This document shows positions 42,176-52,940 of a DNA stretch of 64,000 bases, piece after piece. Origin of the DNA: Ramlibacter algicola (GTDB lineage Bacteria; Pseudomonadota; Gammaproteobacteria; Burkholderiales; Burkholderiaceae_C); NCBI RefSeq assembly GCF_016641735.1, contig NZ_JAEDAO010000001.1:1674001-1738000 (forward strand), written 5' to 3'. A program made the position numbers and the translations under genes. A model generated the notes under the pieces. The model saw only the letters and a list, made by a program, of their open reading frames with translations, was not told the origin of the DNA and made no database searches. Each line of letters starts with the position of its first letter. Within the stretch, counting starts at the first letter, position 1.

Positions 42176-43234
42176 TCAAGACTCCACCAGGACAATGGCT
42201 CCGTCGGAGACGTAGCGGCAGAAATTCGCGAACGGCATGGCGGCCTCCTCACGCGAACTGCCCTCCGACCAGGCGAACACGGCATCACCCGGGGAGAACG
42301 TGATTTCGACCAGGCCTCGCCGAATCTCGAGGAGGGGGCCTTCTCCCAGGCGAAACTCGACGCGGCCCAGGATGTGCGCGTTGACCGTGGAGAGCGTTTC
42401 GGTACCGAGCTTGAAGAAGGAGTTCAGCTCCTTGCCGCTCGCAGGCCTGCCGAAGTCGAACCGGCCATCCTCGGCGATCGACTGCGCGGCGCGCATGAAA
42501 CCGCCCCAGGCGCTGCGCGCGAGCGCTGCCCCGACACTGATGCGCCGCACCCCGAGGGAGGCGATGTCGTCGAACGTCAAAGCCGTGTCGGAGCGCACGA
42601 GCACGTCCAGCGGCGTGGGGTGGACGGCATCGACAAGCGCTGCGATTTCCTCGCGCGTCGAGACGCCAGGCGCACAGAGGACGTCGGCCCCCGCGCCCGC
42701 ATAAGCCTGCAGGCGCAGGATGATGTCCTCCAGGTCGGGACGCCCAACCCGGAAGTTCCCGGCGCGTCCAACCAGGAGCGGTGCATCTGGGCCGTACTCG
42801 TCGAGCACGGCACGTGCGACCTGGAGCCTTGCCACGGAGGAGCCGAGGTCCCTGACCGGATTGGAGGCAATGCCACTGCCGTCCTCGAGCGAGATTCCTG
42901 CGACCCCGGTGTCCACGGCCTTGCGGATGTTGTCCGCGATCCCCGCCGCACTTTGCGCGAAGCCGGACTGGAAGTCGGCGTCGACCGGAATGGCGGTGGC
43001 CTGGACGATGTCGCGCAAGTGGTCGAGCGCATCGTCCAGGGATAGTGTTCCGTCGGCGCGTGCTAGCGACCAGGCTGCGCCGGCGCTCGTGGTCCCCAAG
43101 GCCTTGAAGCCCAGGCCTTGCAGGTACCGTGCGCTGCCTCGGTCCCATGGATTCGGCATGACGAAGCATCCGGTCCGGTGCAGTTCACGAAAGGCGCGGC
43201 GACGTTGGACGATGCCGGTTGCTTGCGGTGTCAT
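42176..43234 (-). CDS. Isocitrate lyase/PEP mutase family protein with extra C-terminal domain
   Basis: A 352-residue protein. Residues 1-285 are the ICL/PEP-mutase barrel: FRELHRTGCFVMPNPWDRGSARYL, FKALGTTSAGAAWSLARADG, IPVDADFQSGFAQ, ISLEDGSG and ALARSAWGGFMRAAQ. The catalytic K-K-C-G-H loop of true isocitrate lyases is absent, as in the uncharacterised PEP-mutase-like group. Family members usually end near residue 285; here ~65 more residues follow (LGRVEFRLGEGPLLEIRRG to FANFCRYVSDGAIVLVES), which look like a small separate domain. Strong Shine-Dalgarno (GGAGGA). Divergent from msrB. Confidence 0.85.
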   Translation of the reverse strand: MTPQATGIVQRRRAFRELHRTGCFVMPNPWDRGSARYLQGLGFKALGTTSAGAAWSLARADGTLSLDDALDHLRDIVQATAIPVDADFQSGFAQSAAGIADNIRKAVDTGVAGISLEDGSGIASNPVRDLGSSVARLQVARAVLDEYGPDAPLLVGRAGNFRVGRPDLEDIILRLQAYAGAGADVLCAPGVSTREEIAALVDAVHPTPLDVLVRSDTALTFDDIASLGVRRISVGAALARSAWGGFMRAAQSIAEDGRFDFGRPASGKELNSFFKLGTETLSTVNAHILGRVEFRLGEGPLLEIRRGLVEITFSPGDAVFAWSEGSSREEAAMPFANFCRYVSDGAIVLVES

Positions 43235-43505
43235 GGAAGTCCTCCTGGGCACCAGCGGCTCCCGATGGCGAGCACTGGCGGCGTGTCCACACGGTACGAC
43301 GCCACGCGCGTCCGGAAGTCCGCCGGATGTCTCCCAGCTTCCTGAAATCGACCTGCAGCTGTGCATTGCGCGGCTCGCTCGCCAGGGACGCGTGGACACA
43401 TTTGCTGGACGCGGAAACGGGGAATCTGGCCAGAATTTCCCTGACGCCTCGTAGACAGCCTTGCGGCTCTCGAGGGATCGACCGTACTGCCCAGAAAGGT
43501 TCTCC

Positions 43506-43955
43506 ATGCATGAATTTCGCAAGGATGCGGGCGTGATTGCCAACCTCACGCCCGAGCAATACCGGGTCACCCAGCAGAACGGGACCGAACGTCCAGGGAC
43601 TGGGAGCTACCTGCACACGAAGCAGCCAGGGATCTACGTCGACATCGTTTCGGGCGAGCCGCTGTTTTCCTCCACGGACAAGTACGAGTCCGGATGCGGC
43701 TGGCCCAGCTTCACGAGGCCCATCGAAGGCAGGCACGTCAAGGAGTCGACGGACGTGAGCCATGGCATGTCGCGCACGGAAGTCCGATCCTTGCACGGTG
43801 ACAGCCATCTCGGGCACGTGTTTCCCGACGGCCCCCCCGACCGCGGTGGCCTTCGGTATTGCATCAATTCCGCGTCCCTTCGCTTCATCCCGCGTGAGCA
43901 GATGGAGGCCGAGGGCTACGGCGCCTACCTTGACCTCGTCCAGGAGTCCGTATGA
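43506..43955 (+). CDS. msrB: Peptide methionine-R-sulfoxide reductase MsrB
   Basis: A 149-residue MsrB, which reduces methionine-R-sulfoxide in proteins. It has [58 protein letters not shown] and the catalytic [11 protein letters not shown]. The two CxxC zinc pairs of many MsrB proteins are missing, so it is the zinc-free form; the Cys in SGCGWPS is a possible resolving residue. It overlaps msrA by 4 bases and heads a redox operon. Confidence 0.94.
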   Translation: MHEFRKDAGVIANLTPEQYRVTQQNGTERPGTGSYLHTKQPGIYVDIVSGEPLFSSTDKYESGCGWPSFTRPIEGRHVKESTDVSHGMSRTEVRSLHGDSHLGHVFPDGPPDRGGLRYCINSASLRFIPREQMEAEGYGAYLDLVQESV

Positions 43956-44521
43956 CCGGCGAACGCGTGATCCTTGCCGGTGGCTGCTTCTGGGGGATGC
44001 AGCAGTTGTTCCGCCGCCGTGATGGCGTCATTGCAACGCGCGTCGGGTATTCGGGCGGTGACGTCCCCAACGCGACGTACCGCAACCACGGCACGCACGC
44101 TGAAGCCATCGAGGTCATCTTCGATCCCGCAAGGATCGGATTCCGCGAGCTGCTGGAGTTCTTCTTCCAGCTGCACGATCCCTCGACCAGGAACCGGCAG
44201 GGCAACGACACCGGTGCCGGCTATCGGTCTGCGATTTTCCACACCAGCGAGGACCAGAAGCGCATCGCCGAAGACACCATTGCGGAAGTGGACGCCACTG
44301 GCTTGTGGCCGGGGAAGGTCGTGACGGAGGTGCTGCCGGCCGGTGATTTCTGGGAAGGAGAGCCGGAGCACCAGGACTATCTCGAGCGCAGGCCGAACGG
44401 CTACACCTGCCACTACATCCGCCCGGACTGGGTGCTTCCCAAGATCGATGCCGACGGTAGGCCGCAGGCAGATCGGCTGCCGTGCAGGCGAGGACATCAA
44501 CACATGAAGGTGGCGCGATGA
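43952..44521 (+). CDS. msrA: Peptide methionine-S-sulfoxide reductase MsrA
   Basis: A 189-residue MsrA with the catalytic GCFWGMQ near residue 12, [23 protein letters not shown] and the [21 protein letters not shown] stretch, all typical. It reduces the S-diastereomer of methionine sulfoxide. C-terminal Cys residues (LPCRR and TCHYIRPDW) could be recycling residues. Starts within the msrB stop and overlaps the next gene by 4 bases. Confidence 0.95.
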   Translation: MTGERVILAGGCFWGMQQLFRRRDGVIATRVGYSGGDVPNATYRNHGTHAEAIEVIFDPARIGFRELLEFFFQLHDPSTRNRQGNDTGAGYRSAIFHTSEDQKRIAEDTIAEVDATGLWPGKVVTEVLPAGDFWEGEPEHQDYLERRPNGYTCHYIRPDWVLPKIDADGRPQADRLPCRRGHQHMKVAR

Positions 44522-45435
44522 AAGCAATCGTTGTGACGGACCGGGCTGCGGGAACGGCCGGGATGCAACTGGTGGAGCGGCCCGAGCCGAAGGCAGCAAT
44601 CAACGACGTCGTCGTCCGGGTTCATGCGTCCGGGTTCGTCGGCACCGAACTGGGCTGGCCTTCGACCTGGGCGGATCGCCTCGGCCGTGACCGGACACCC
44701 TCGATCCCCGGGCATGAGCTGGCGGGTGTGGTCACCGCCGTCGGCTATGGCACGACGGGACTGTCGGTGGGACAGCGGGTGTTCGGCCTCACCGACTGGT
44801 ATCGCGACGGCACCTTGGCGGAGCTCGTCGCTGTCGAGGCGCGCAATCTTGCGCCGCTGCCGGGCGACGTCGCCTTCACGGTGGGCGCGAGCTTGCCCAT
44901 CTCGGGCTTGACCGCGTGGCAGGGATTGTTCGTGCACGGCCGCCTTCGGGCAGGGCAGAGCGTCGTTGCGCATGGTGCGGCCGGAGCTGTCGGGTCGATG
45001 GTGACGCAACTCGCACGTGAGTTTGGGGCCTACGTCATCGGCACCGGCCGCGCCGCCGACCGCCGGACGGCGCTCGAGTTCGGAGCCAACGAGTTCATCG
45101 ACCTCGACAACGAGGCTCTGGAAGACATCGGCCAGGTCGATCTGGTGTTCGACCTGATCGGCGGCGACATCGGCAGGCGATCCGCTCGCCTGGTCCGGGC
45201 CGGGGGAACGCTGGTCTCCATCGTCGGGGCGGTCGAGGCGCGGCCATCCGACGGCTTGGCGGTGGACTTCGTGGTCGAGTCCGACCGTGCCGAACTGGCC
45301 GAGATCGTCCAGCGGCTGCGGGATGGACGGCTGCGGGCGAACATCGGCACCATCGCGACCCTCGACGAGGCCGTCGCCGCCTTCAACCCGACCGCGCGAC
45401 GTTCGGGGAAGACGATCATCCAGGTCGGCTTGTGA
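44518..45435 (+). CDS. Quinone-oxidoreductase-like MDR protein
   Basis: A 305-residue medium-chain reductase without zinc ligands. It has [45 protein letters not shown], the NADPH-binding [19 protein letters not shown] and [11 protein letters not shown]. It belongs to the zeta-crystallin/QorB-like branch, often one-electron quinone or enone reductases. It lies in one operon with msrAB and an MFS exporter, which points to a role in electrophile or oxidant tolerance; this is inference. Confidence 0.88.
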   Translation: MKAIVVTDRAAGTAGMQLVERPEPKAAINDVVVRVHASGFVGTELGWPSTWADRLGRDRTPSIPGHELAGVVTAVGYGTTGLSVGQRVFGLTDWYRDGTLAELVAVEARNLAPLPGDVAFTVGASLPISGLTAWQGLFVHGRLRAGQSVVAHGAAGAVGSMVTQLAREFGAYVIGTGRAADRRTALEFGANEFIDLDNEALEDIGQVDLVFDLIGGDIGRRSARLVRAGGTLVSIVGAVEARPSDGLAVDFVVESDRAELAEIVQRLRDGRLRANIGTIATLDEAVAAFNPTARRSGKTIIQVGL

Positions 45436-46679
45436 TGGCGCGGGAAGAGCGAGCGGGCCTGCCCCCCGCGTTGGGAACCGCGTTCCGGTCCGCGGTCGTC
45501 TCCCTCGTGGTCGCGTTTGCCGCGGCGGCCGCCCCCATCCCGCTGTACAACATCTACCGCGCGGAGGACGGGTTGACCAACGCAAACATCTCGATGGCTG
45601 TCGTCACGTACTCCATCGGCACCATCGCCGCGCTGTTGCTGCTGGGGCGGCTCTCCAACCATCTGGGCCGCCGGCACGCTGCGATCGCCAGCCTCGGGGT
45701 GATCCTGCTGGGCTCCTTGCTGCTGCTGGCCGTGCACGACATCGAAACCTTGCTGGCCGGCCGGTTCCTGGTGGGCGTCGGTACCGGGTTGGCCAGCAGC
45801 AGCCTGAGCGCCTACATCGTCGACGCCGCGCCCGGCAAGCCCGAATGGCTGGCCTCCGTCGCCTCCAGCCAAGGACCGATGCTCGGCCTCACCATCGGCG
45901 CCATCGCCTCCGGCGCCCTGGTGGAATTCGGCGCCTGGCCACGTGATCTCATCTACCTGGTTTGCGTCGGCTGCCTGTTGCTCTCTGCTGGTCTCATCGC
46001 CTTCAGCCCGGAAACAGCAACTCCGACGCCGGGCGCCTGGCACTCGCTTCGACCCTGCGTCCGCATCCCGGCCCGGGTGAAGCCCCTGCTCCCGGTCGCC
46101 GCAGCGGTGTTCCTGGCCACTTGGTCGACCGGAGCCTTCTACCAAGCGTTCGTCCCCGCGCTGGTTGAAGATCAACTGCACACGCGCAGCCCGCTCATCC
46201 TCGGGCTGGTCTTTGCTGCCTACATGACTCCCAGCGTTCTCGGTGCTCCCATTGGCGGCCGCTTCACATCCGCGGTGGCCCAACGCATCGGCATGATCAT
46301 CTTCCTGGCCGGAATGATGGGCATCATCACCGCCATCGTCGCGGGCACACTGGTGTTGTTCATCATCGCAACCATCGTCGCGGGCGCCGGCCAGGGCATC
46401 GCGATCAGCGCGGCCATCCGTGGCCTTCTGCACGGCGGCGCTCCGGCCGACCGCGCGCCGATCTTCAGCGCGATCTACTTGCTCTGCTACAGCGGTGCGG
46501 CCTTCCCCAGTCTCATCTCGGGCCGACTGTCCAACACCTTCTCGCTGCCGCAGATTGCCCTCGGATACGGCGGGCTGGCCATCGTCGCCACGTTGATCAC
46601 TGTGCTCGGCGCGCGAAATCCGCGCATCGACACGACTGCGATCGTCACCAGCGAGGGCCCGATCGCCAGCAGGGCGTGA
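45435..46679 (+). CDS. MFS transporter
   Basis: A 414-residue protein with 12 predicted TM segments. The loop 2-3 motif reads GRLSNHLGRRHAAIAS, and an R-x-x-G motif is in LAGRFLVGVGTGLASSSLSAY, typical of the DHA1 drug-exporter group. The ATG at 45435 overlaps the stop of the previous gene; a GTG 3 bases earlier is an alternative. It is the last gene of the msrB operon. Confidence 0.9.
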   Translation: MAREERAGLPPALGTAFRSAVVSLVVAFAAAAAPIPLYNIYRAEDGLTNANISMAVVTYSIGTIAALLLLGRLSNHLGRRHAAIASLGVILLGSLLLLAVHDIETLLAGRFLVGVGTGLASSSLSAYIVDAAPGKPEWLASVASSQGPMLGLTIGAIASGALVEFGAWPRDLIYLVCVGCLLLSAGLIAFSPETATPTPGAWHSLRPCVRIPARVKPLLPVAAAVFLATWSTGAFYQAFVPALVEDQLHTRSPLILGLVFAAYMTPSVLGAPIGGRFTSAVAQRIGMIIFLAGMMGIITAIVAGTLVLFIIATIVAGAGQGIAISAAIRGLLHGGAPADRAPIFSAIYLLCYSGAAFPSLISGRLSNTFSLPQIALGYGGLAIVATLITVLGARNPRIDTTAIVTSEGPIASRA

Positions 46680-46719
46680 GCAGCGCTGCGGACCGGAGCG
46701 AGGTGGCCCCACCTTGTCT

Positions 46720-48528
<1,809 letters not shown>

Positions 48529-48560
48529 GATTTGCGTAAGACGACGCGCGACCAAGCCGC

Positions 48561-50009
48561 TCAGGCCGGCGAGATGGCACTCGCCAAGGGCTGGAGCTGC
48601 TGCAGGAGGGTCGGGACGAGTTCGCTGATCGTGGGGTGGATGGCCGGGATGGCCGCCAACTGCCGCACGGTGGTTCCCGTGCTCATCGCGTTGACCAGGG
48701 GGTGGATCACTTCGTCAGCCGAGGCGCAGACGAAAGTGGCGCCCAGGACCTGGCCGGTGTCTGCGTCGGCGAGAACACGCATGAAGCCGCGGGTGTCCCC
48801 GCGTTCCACGGCGCGCCTGACCCGGGTCATTGGCATCACTCCCGTGAGGACGCCTTTGCCGGTGCGCGAGGCCTCTTGCGTCGACGCACCGATGCGCGCG
48901 AGGGGTGGATCGGTGAACACCGCATAGCGCGCGGCTCGACCTTCGACGCTTCGCTGTTCACCGTCCAGCACCGCGCCGGCAACGATCTCGTAGTCATTCC
49001 ACGACGTATGTGTGAACGCTCCGCGGCCGTTCGCGTCACCCAATGCCCAGACGCCTGGCTGCGTTGTCCTCAACTGGCCATCCGTCTTGATGAACCCGCG
49101 CTCGTCGACCGCGACGCCGGCCTCGTCGAGCCCGAGGTCAGCCGTGTTGGGCTGGCGGCCGACCGCCACGAGGACGTGGCTTCCCTCTACCCCAACACGA
49201 TCTCGACCCTGCAGAAACGTCAGGCAAGGGCCGGTCGAACCTCGTTCGAGATGGAAGCAATCTGCAGAAAGGAAAAAGCGAACCCCGTCGGCGACGAGAG
49301 AGTCCTGGATGACTTTGGCGGCGTCCTCGTCTTCACGAGGCAACAGCCTGGCCGCGCGCTCGACGACGGTGACATTGCTGCCCAGCCTTTGCAGAGCCTG
49401 TCCGAGTTCCAGTCCCACGGGGCCGCCACCGACGATCAGCAAGTCGGACGGCAGTTCCCGGAGGTCGAAAAAGGTGTCGGTGGTGAGGAATTGCACTCCA
49501 GCCGCGCGAGCCCACGGCGGTTCCACCGGCCGACATCCCACATTCAGGAAGATGCGGGGAGCTCTCAATTGGCGCTTACCCACGGATACGGTATCGGAAT
49601 CAACGAAGCGCGCATTCCCCAGGATCACGGTGAGGCCGCCGATGCTGGCCAGCCAGGTGCCGAGGCCGGCGCGCGATTCGTCCGAAACCGCATGCACCCT
49701 TTCAAGGACGGCGCGGTAATCGGCACTGGCAGGTGGTCGGGCGTTCACCCCGAACTCATGCGCCCGCGCTACCAGATGCGCGACCGCAGCGCTGGCGATG
49801 AGAGTCTTGCTGGGCGTGCAGCCGGTATTGACGCAGGTGCCGCCCAACCGCTGGCGCTCCACCAGTGCCACCCGCAGCCCCGCCTTGGCCAGGCGCGCAG
49901 AGAGGGCGGGCCCCGCTTGACCAGCTCCGATGACTATCGCGTCCCATTGCTCAGGCTGCAAGCTGTGTCCTCCATCGTCCTTTCCGGCAAGACTCAATGT
50001 AGCGTCCAC
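48561..50009 (-). CDS. Class I pyridine nucleotide-disulfide oxidoreductase (mercuric-reductase-like)
   Basis: A 482-residue FAD enzyme: GAGQAGPALSARLAKAG binds FAD, RLGGTCVNTGCTPSKTL holds the redox CVNTGC pair, IVGGGPVGLELGQALQRLG binds NAD(P)H, and HPTISELVPTLL gives the interface His-Glu. The N-terminal heavy-metal domain of MerA is absent. The group includes dihydrolipoamide dehydrogenase and thiol reductases; no pyruvate dehydrogenase genes are near. It ends 32 bases before glnS. Confidence 0.9.
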   Translation of the reverse strand: MDATLSLAGKDDGGHSLQPEQWDAIVIGAGQAGPALSARLAKAGLRVALVERQRLGGTCVNTGCTPSKTLIASAAVAHLVARAHEFGVNARPPASADYRAVLERVHAVSDESRAGLGTWLASIGGLTVILGNARFVDSDTVSVGKRQLRAPRIFLNVGCRPVEPPWARAAGVQFLTTDTFFDLRELPSDLLIVGGGPVGLELGQALQRLGSNVTVVERAARLLPREDEDAAKVIQDSLVADGVRFFLSADCFHLERGSTGPCLTFLQGRDRVGVEGSHVLVAVGRQPNTADLGLDEAGVAVDERGFIKTDGQLRTTQPGVWALGDANGRGAFTHTSWNDYEIVAGAVLDGEQRSVEGRAARYAVFTDPPLARIGASTQEASRTGKGVLTGVMPMTRVRRAVERGDTRGFMRVLADADTGQVLGATFVCASADEVIHPLVNAMSTGTTVRQLAAIPAIHPTISELVPTLLQQLQPLASAISPA

Positions 50010-50200
50010 ATTGCAGAAGTCGAGAAGCTTGGGCGTTGCATCAGCTCATGTCCGACGACGGGGCACGCAATCCGGACTCCCGGACACATTGCCAGCCCTC
50101 CAGGTTTGCGGATGACGACAACGCGCCCCCGCCACCACGGGTGCGTCTGCCATCGAGCCGCTCCGAATGGCTGCGGAATTTCGAAGGAACAGATGTCCCC

Positions 50201-51226
50201 TCAATCCGCGACCGCCACCACGACCTTGCCCAAGTGACGTCCTGCCAACATGTCGAGGAACGCAGAGGGCGCATTCTCGAGGCCGGCAACCACCGCCTCG
50301 TCGATCCGGATCGAGCCATCGTCGACCAGTGGCCGCATGTGCTGCTGGAATGCGCCGAAGCGCGCGCCATAGTGGTCCAGGATGATGAACCCCTGCATGT
50401 GCACGCGCTTCTGGAGCAGGGCAGCCAGCAGCGCCGGCATGTGGTCCTCGCCGCCGGGCGTGCCGGCCCCGTTGTAGTGCGCCACGAACCCGCACAGCGG
50501 AACCCGCGCACCAATGCTCAGCAGCGGCAGCACGGCCAGCAGCACCGCTCCGCCCACGTTCTCGAAATACACGTCGATGCCGTCTGGGCAGGCGTCCCTC
50601 AGGTTCACCGCGAAGCGCGGGTCGTGGCGATCGATGCACGCATCGAACCCGAGCACCTGCACCGCATGCGCGCACTTCAGGGGCCCGCCGGCGACGCCCA
50701 CGACGCGCGCTCCCGCGAGCTTCGCCAGCTGGCCGGCAATCGAGCCGACGGCCCCCGTAGCGGCCGCCACGACCACTGTCTCGCCTTGGCGCGGCTTGCC
50801 GATATCCAGCAGCCCGACGTGCGCCGTGAACCCCGGCATGCCAAGTCCGGAGAGCGCATGGGAAGGCTGGCGCATGTCGTCGATGACGGTCAGCCCGGTG
50901 CCGTCGGAAACGGCATAGTCCTGCCAACCTGCGGCTGCCAGCACCAGATCGCCTTCGCGCATGCCGCGGTGGCGCGATGCCACCACGCGGCTGACCGTCG
51001 CTCCCACCATCGGAGCGCCCAGCTCGACGCGGGGCGCATAGCCAGGCCCGACTTCCTCCATGACGTTGCGCATGTACGGGTCGAGCGAGAGGGACACGGT
51101 CTGCAAAAGCACTTCACCGTCTGCGGGCGCTGGCACCGGTTCGGTGACCAAGCGGAAATCCCGCAGGCTCGGGAACCCGCTTGGCCGTGCGGCCAGGATG
51201 ATGCGACGGTTGACGCGTTCAGGCAT
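50201..51226 (-). CDS. NADP-dependent oxidoreductase (CurA/leukotriene B4 dehydrogenase-like MDR)
   Basis: A 341-residue MDR of the alkenal/one reductase branch: RLVTEPVPAPADGEVLLQTVSLSLDPYMRN at the start, AAATGAVGSIAGQLAKLAGARVVGVAGG for NADPH binding, and YFENVGGAVL. The double-bond reductase role on enones is a family property. It is divergent from an AraC regulator across about 300 bases and is probably controlled by it. Confidence 0.93.
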   Translation of the reverse strand: MPERVNRRIILAARPSGFPSLRDFRLVTEPVPAPADGEVLLQTVSLSLDPYMRNVMEEVGPGYAPRVELGAPMVGATVSRVVASRHRGMREGDLVLAAAGWQDYAVSDGTGLTVIDDMRQPSHALSGLGMPGFTAHVGLLDIGKPRQGETVVVAAATGAVGSIAGQLAKLAGARVVGVAGGPLKCAHAVQVLGFDACIDRHDPRFAVNLRDACPDGIDVYFENVGGAVLLAVLPLLSIGARVPLCGFVAHYNGAGTPGGEDHMPALLAALLQKRVHMQGFIILDHYGARFGAFQQHMRPLVDDGSIRIDEAVVAGLENAPSAFLDMLAGRHLGKVVVAVAD

Positions 51227-51529
51227 TGGGAGCCTCCTGACGGTGCTGCGCGGCGCGGATGACGGGCGTGGTGCCCGCGGCGACCAACGCAGTCACGGTG
51301 AGAGCCTGGCGCGCCGCCCCGGTGGTCGGCAAGCTCGCAGGCAGGTATCCAGCAGTAGCGAGCGCGAAGGCGCCGGGACTGGGTGAGCCGACGGCCACCC
51401 AGTGCGCTGCCAGGGTGACGGACGGTCTGGGACTGGATGCGTGGGCGATGCGCGCAGTGCACGGTGATGGCATGGACCGGAAGCCTTGGAGTGAGTGAGG
51501 TCGGCAGCCTACGAATAGCATTCGTCGCG
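51227..51529. other. 303-base divergent intergenic region
   Basis: Lies between the oxidoreductase (minus) and the AraC gene (plus). One open frame of 79 codons (51259-51498) lacks motifs and ribosome binding site. No clear dyad stands out. Confidence 0.4.
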
Positions 51530-52528
51530 ATGAATGGCAGAAAAGCCAAATTGCTTGGCACCTCCGAACGTGGCCCCGACCCGCTGACGGAGGTCCTGCT
51601 GAACCTGAGGCTGGACGGTCTCGAGCACCGCCGATGCCGACTCCGCGCGCCGTGGGCTGTGGCATTCGCGGCCCAGCCGGAGGCGCGCTTCCACTTCATC
51701 GCATCAGGCGACTGCTGGCTGCGCGCGGGGGAAGCCGACTGGGTGCAACTGCAACAGGGCGATGCGGTCCTGCTGCCGCGCGGCGAAGCCCACATCCTGG
51801 CGAGCTCGACGGATGTCCCGGCGACCGATGTCGCGCACCTGCCGCAGGCGCCCGTCGCGGCAGGTGCGATCCCTCTTGTGGGTGCCGGCGACGACAGCCC
51901 CGATGACGCGACGCATGCCATCTTCTGCGCGTCGATGCGCTTCAACCTCGACGCGCGACACCCGCTGCTGGCATTGATGCCGGGCGTGGTGCGCGCGGGC
52001 GAGCTGGCTAGTCGCGATGCGACGGTGCCCGCGCTGCTCGACGCAATGGAACGTGAGGTCGCCCGCCAGCGCGTCGGCGCCTGCGGCATCCTGGCGCGGA
52101 TGGCGGATGTGGTCGCCGCGACGACCATCCGCGCGTGGGTCGAATGCGTGTGCAGCCGGACCACGGGCTGGATTGCGGCCCTGCGCTGTCCGGTCATCGG
52201 GAAGGCGTTGGCGGCGATCCACGCCGACCCCGTACGAAACTGGACCGTGCCCGAGCTCGCCCGGCTGGGGGGCGGCTCGCGCTCCGGGTTCACGGCCGCA
52301 TTCAAGGCGGCTCTCGGCGAGACACCCGGCCGGTACATCGCTCGCCTGAAAATGTTCCAGGCGAGCGCATGGATCGCCGGCGACGGGATCCGCGTCAGCG
52401 TCGCCGCGGATCGCCTGGGCTACGAGTCGGAGGCCTCGTTCAGCCGCGCTTACAAGCGGATCATGGGCACGCCCCCGAGCGCAGCACGCGCAAGCCGCTC
52501 CGTCCGGGCCGGCGCAGGCGCAAACTAG
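51530..52528 (+). CDS. AraC family transcriptional regulator with cupin domain
   Basis: A 332-residue regulator. The N-terminal cupin (RFHFIASGDCWLRAGEADWVQLQQGDAVLLPRGEAHIL) and the C-terminal HTH pair (WTVPELARLGGGSRSGFTAAFKAALGETPGRYIARLKM and VSVAADRLGYESEASFSRAYKRIMGTPP) are those of the AraC proteins that often control neighbouring oxidoreductases. The ATG at 51530 is chosen; a GTG at 51491 is possible. Its 3' end faces the aromatic operon tail-to-tail. Confidence 0.9.
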   Translation: MNGRKAKLLGTSERGPDPLTEVLLNLRLDGLEHRRCRLRAPWAVAFAAQPEARFHFIASGDCWLRAGEADWVQLQQGDAVLLPRGEAHILASSTDVPATDVAHLPQAPVAAGAIPLVGAGDDSPDDATHAIFCASMRFNLDARHPLLALMPGVVRAGELASRDATVPALLDAMEREVARQRVGACGILARMADVVAATTIRAWVECVCSRTTGWIAALRCPVIGKALAAIHADPVRNWTVPELARLGGGSRSGFTAAFKAALGETPGRYIARLKMFQASAWIAGDGIRVSVAADRLGYESEASFSRAYKRIMGTPPSAARASRSVRAGAGAN

Positions 52529-52542
52529 CTCGCCTTCAACGA

Positions 52543-52863
52543 TCAGGACCGCTCGACGATGACCTCGCTGATCTGGACGACCGGCACGATGTCGGTGTAG
52601 TTGGCGATGTCGCCGCGGATCTCGGCGCTGTGCTCCTGGCTGGCGGCCAGGTAGGCTTCGGCCGAATCACAGATGAACGCGCACATCGCCACGAAGGCGG
52701 GCGGTGACCCGGGCGCCCGGCCGGACAGGCCTCTTTCGACCGTGTAGTAGGCGCACGCATTGCCCAGCCTCGCCTTCACCATCGGCATGTGCCGGTCGCG
52801 ATAGTAGGCGTGGTCGAAGCGGGCGCCTTCTGCGTACGGGTACATCACGGTGACCTTGATCAT
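52543..52863 (-). CDS. EthD family protein
   Basis: A 106-residue EthD/ABM-like ferredoxin-fold protein: MIKVTVMYPYAEGARFDHAYYRDRHMPMVKARLG, then FICDSAEAYLAASQEHSAEIRGDIANYTDI. EthD is named from ether degradation, but these small proteins occur in many aromatic catabolism operons and may bind pathway intermediates. It is the last gene of the aromatic operon, 77 bases beyond the flavin monooxygenase. A 40-base part of this gene is repeated at 35425-35464. Confidence 0.88.
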   Translation of the reverse strand: MIKVTVMYPYAEGARFDHAYYRDRHMPMVKARLGNACAYYTVERGLSGRAPGSPPAFVAMCAFICDSAEAYLAASQEHSAEIRGDIANYTDIVPVVQISEVIVERS

Positions 52864-52940
52864 GCAGTTCTCCTTGCCATCCGAATCAGGACCAATGTCC
52901 TGTCATCGCCCAGTTCACGTCTTCATGGATTCAGAGACCG

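Noticed and set aside
51259-51498. A 79-codon plus-strand frame before the AraC gene.
   Set aside because: No good start signal or family features; it lies in a divergent promoter region.
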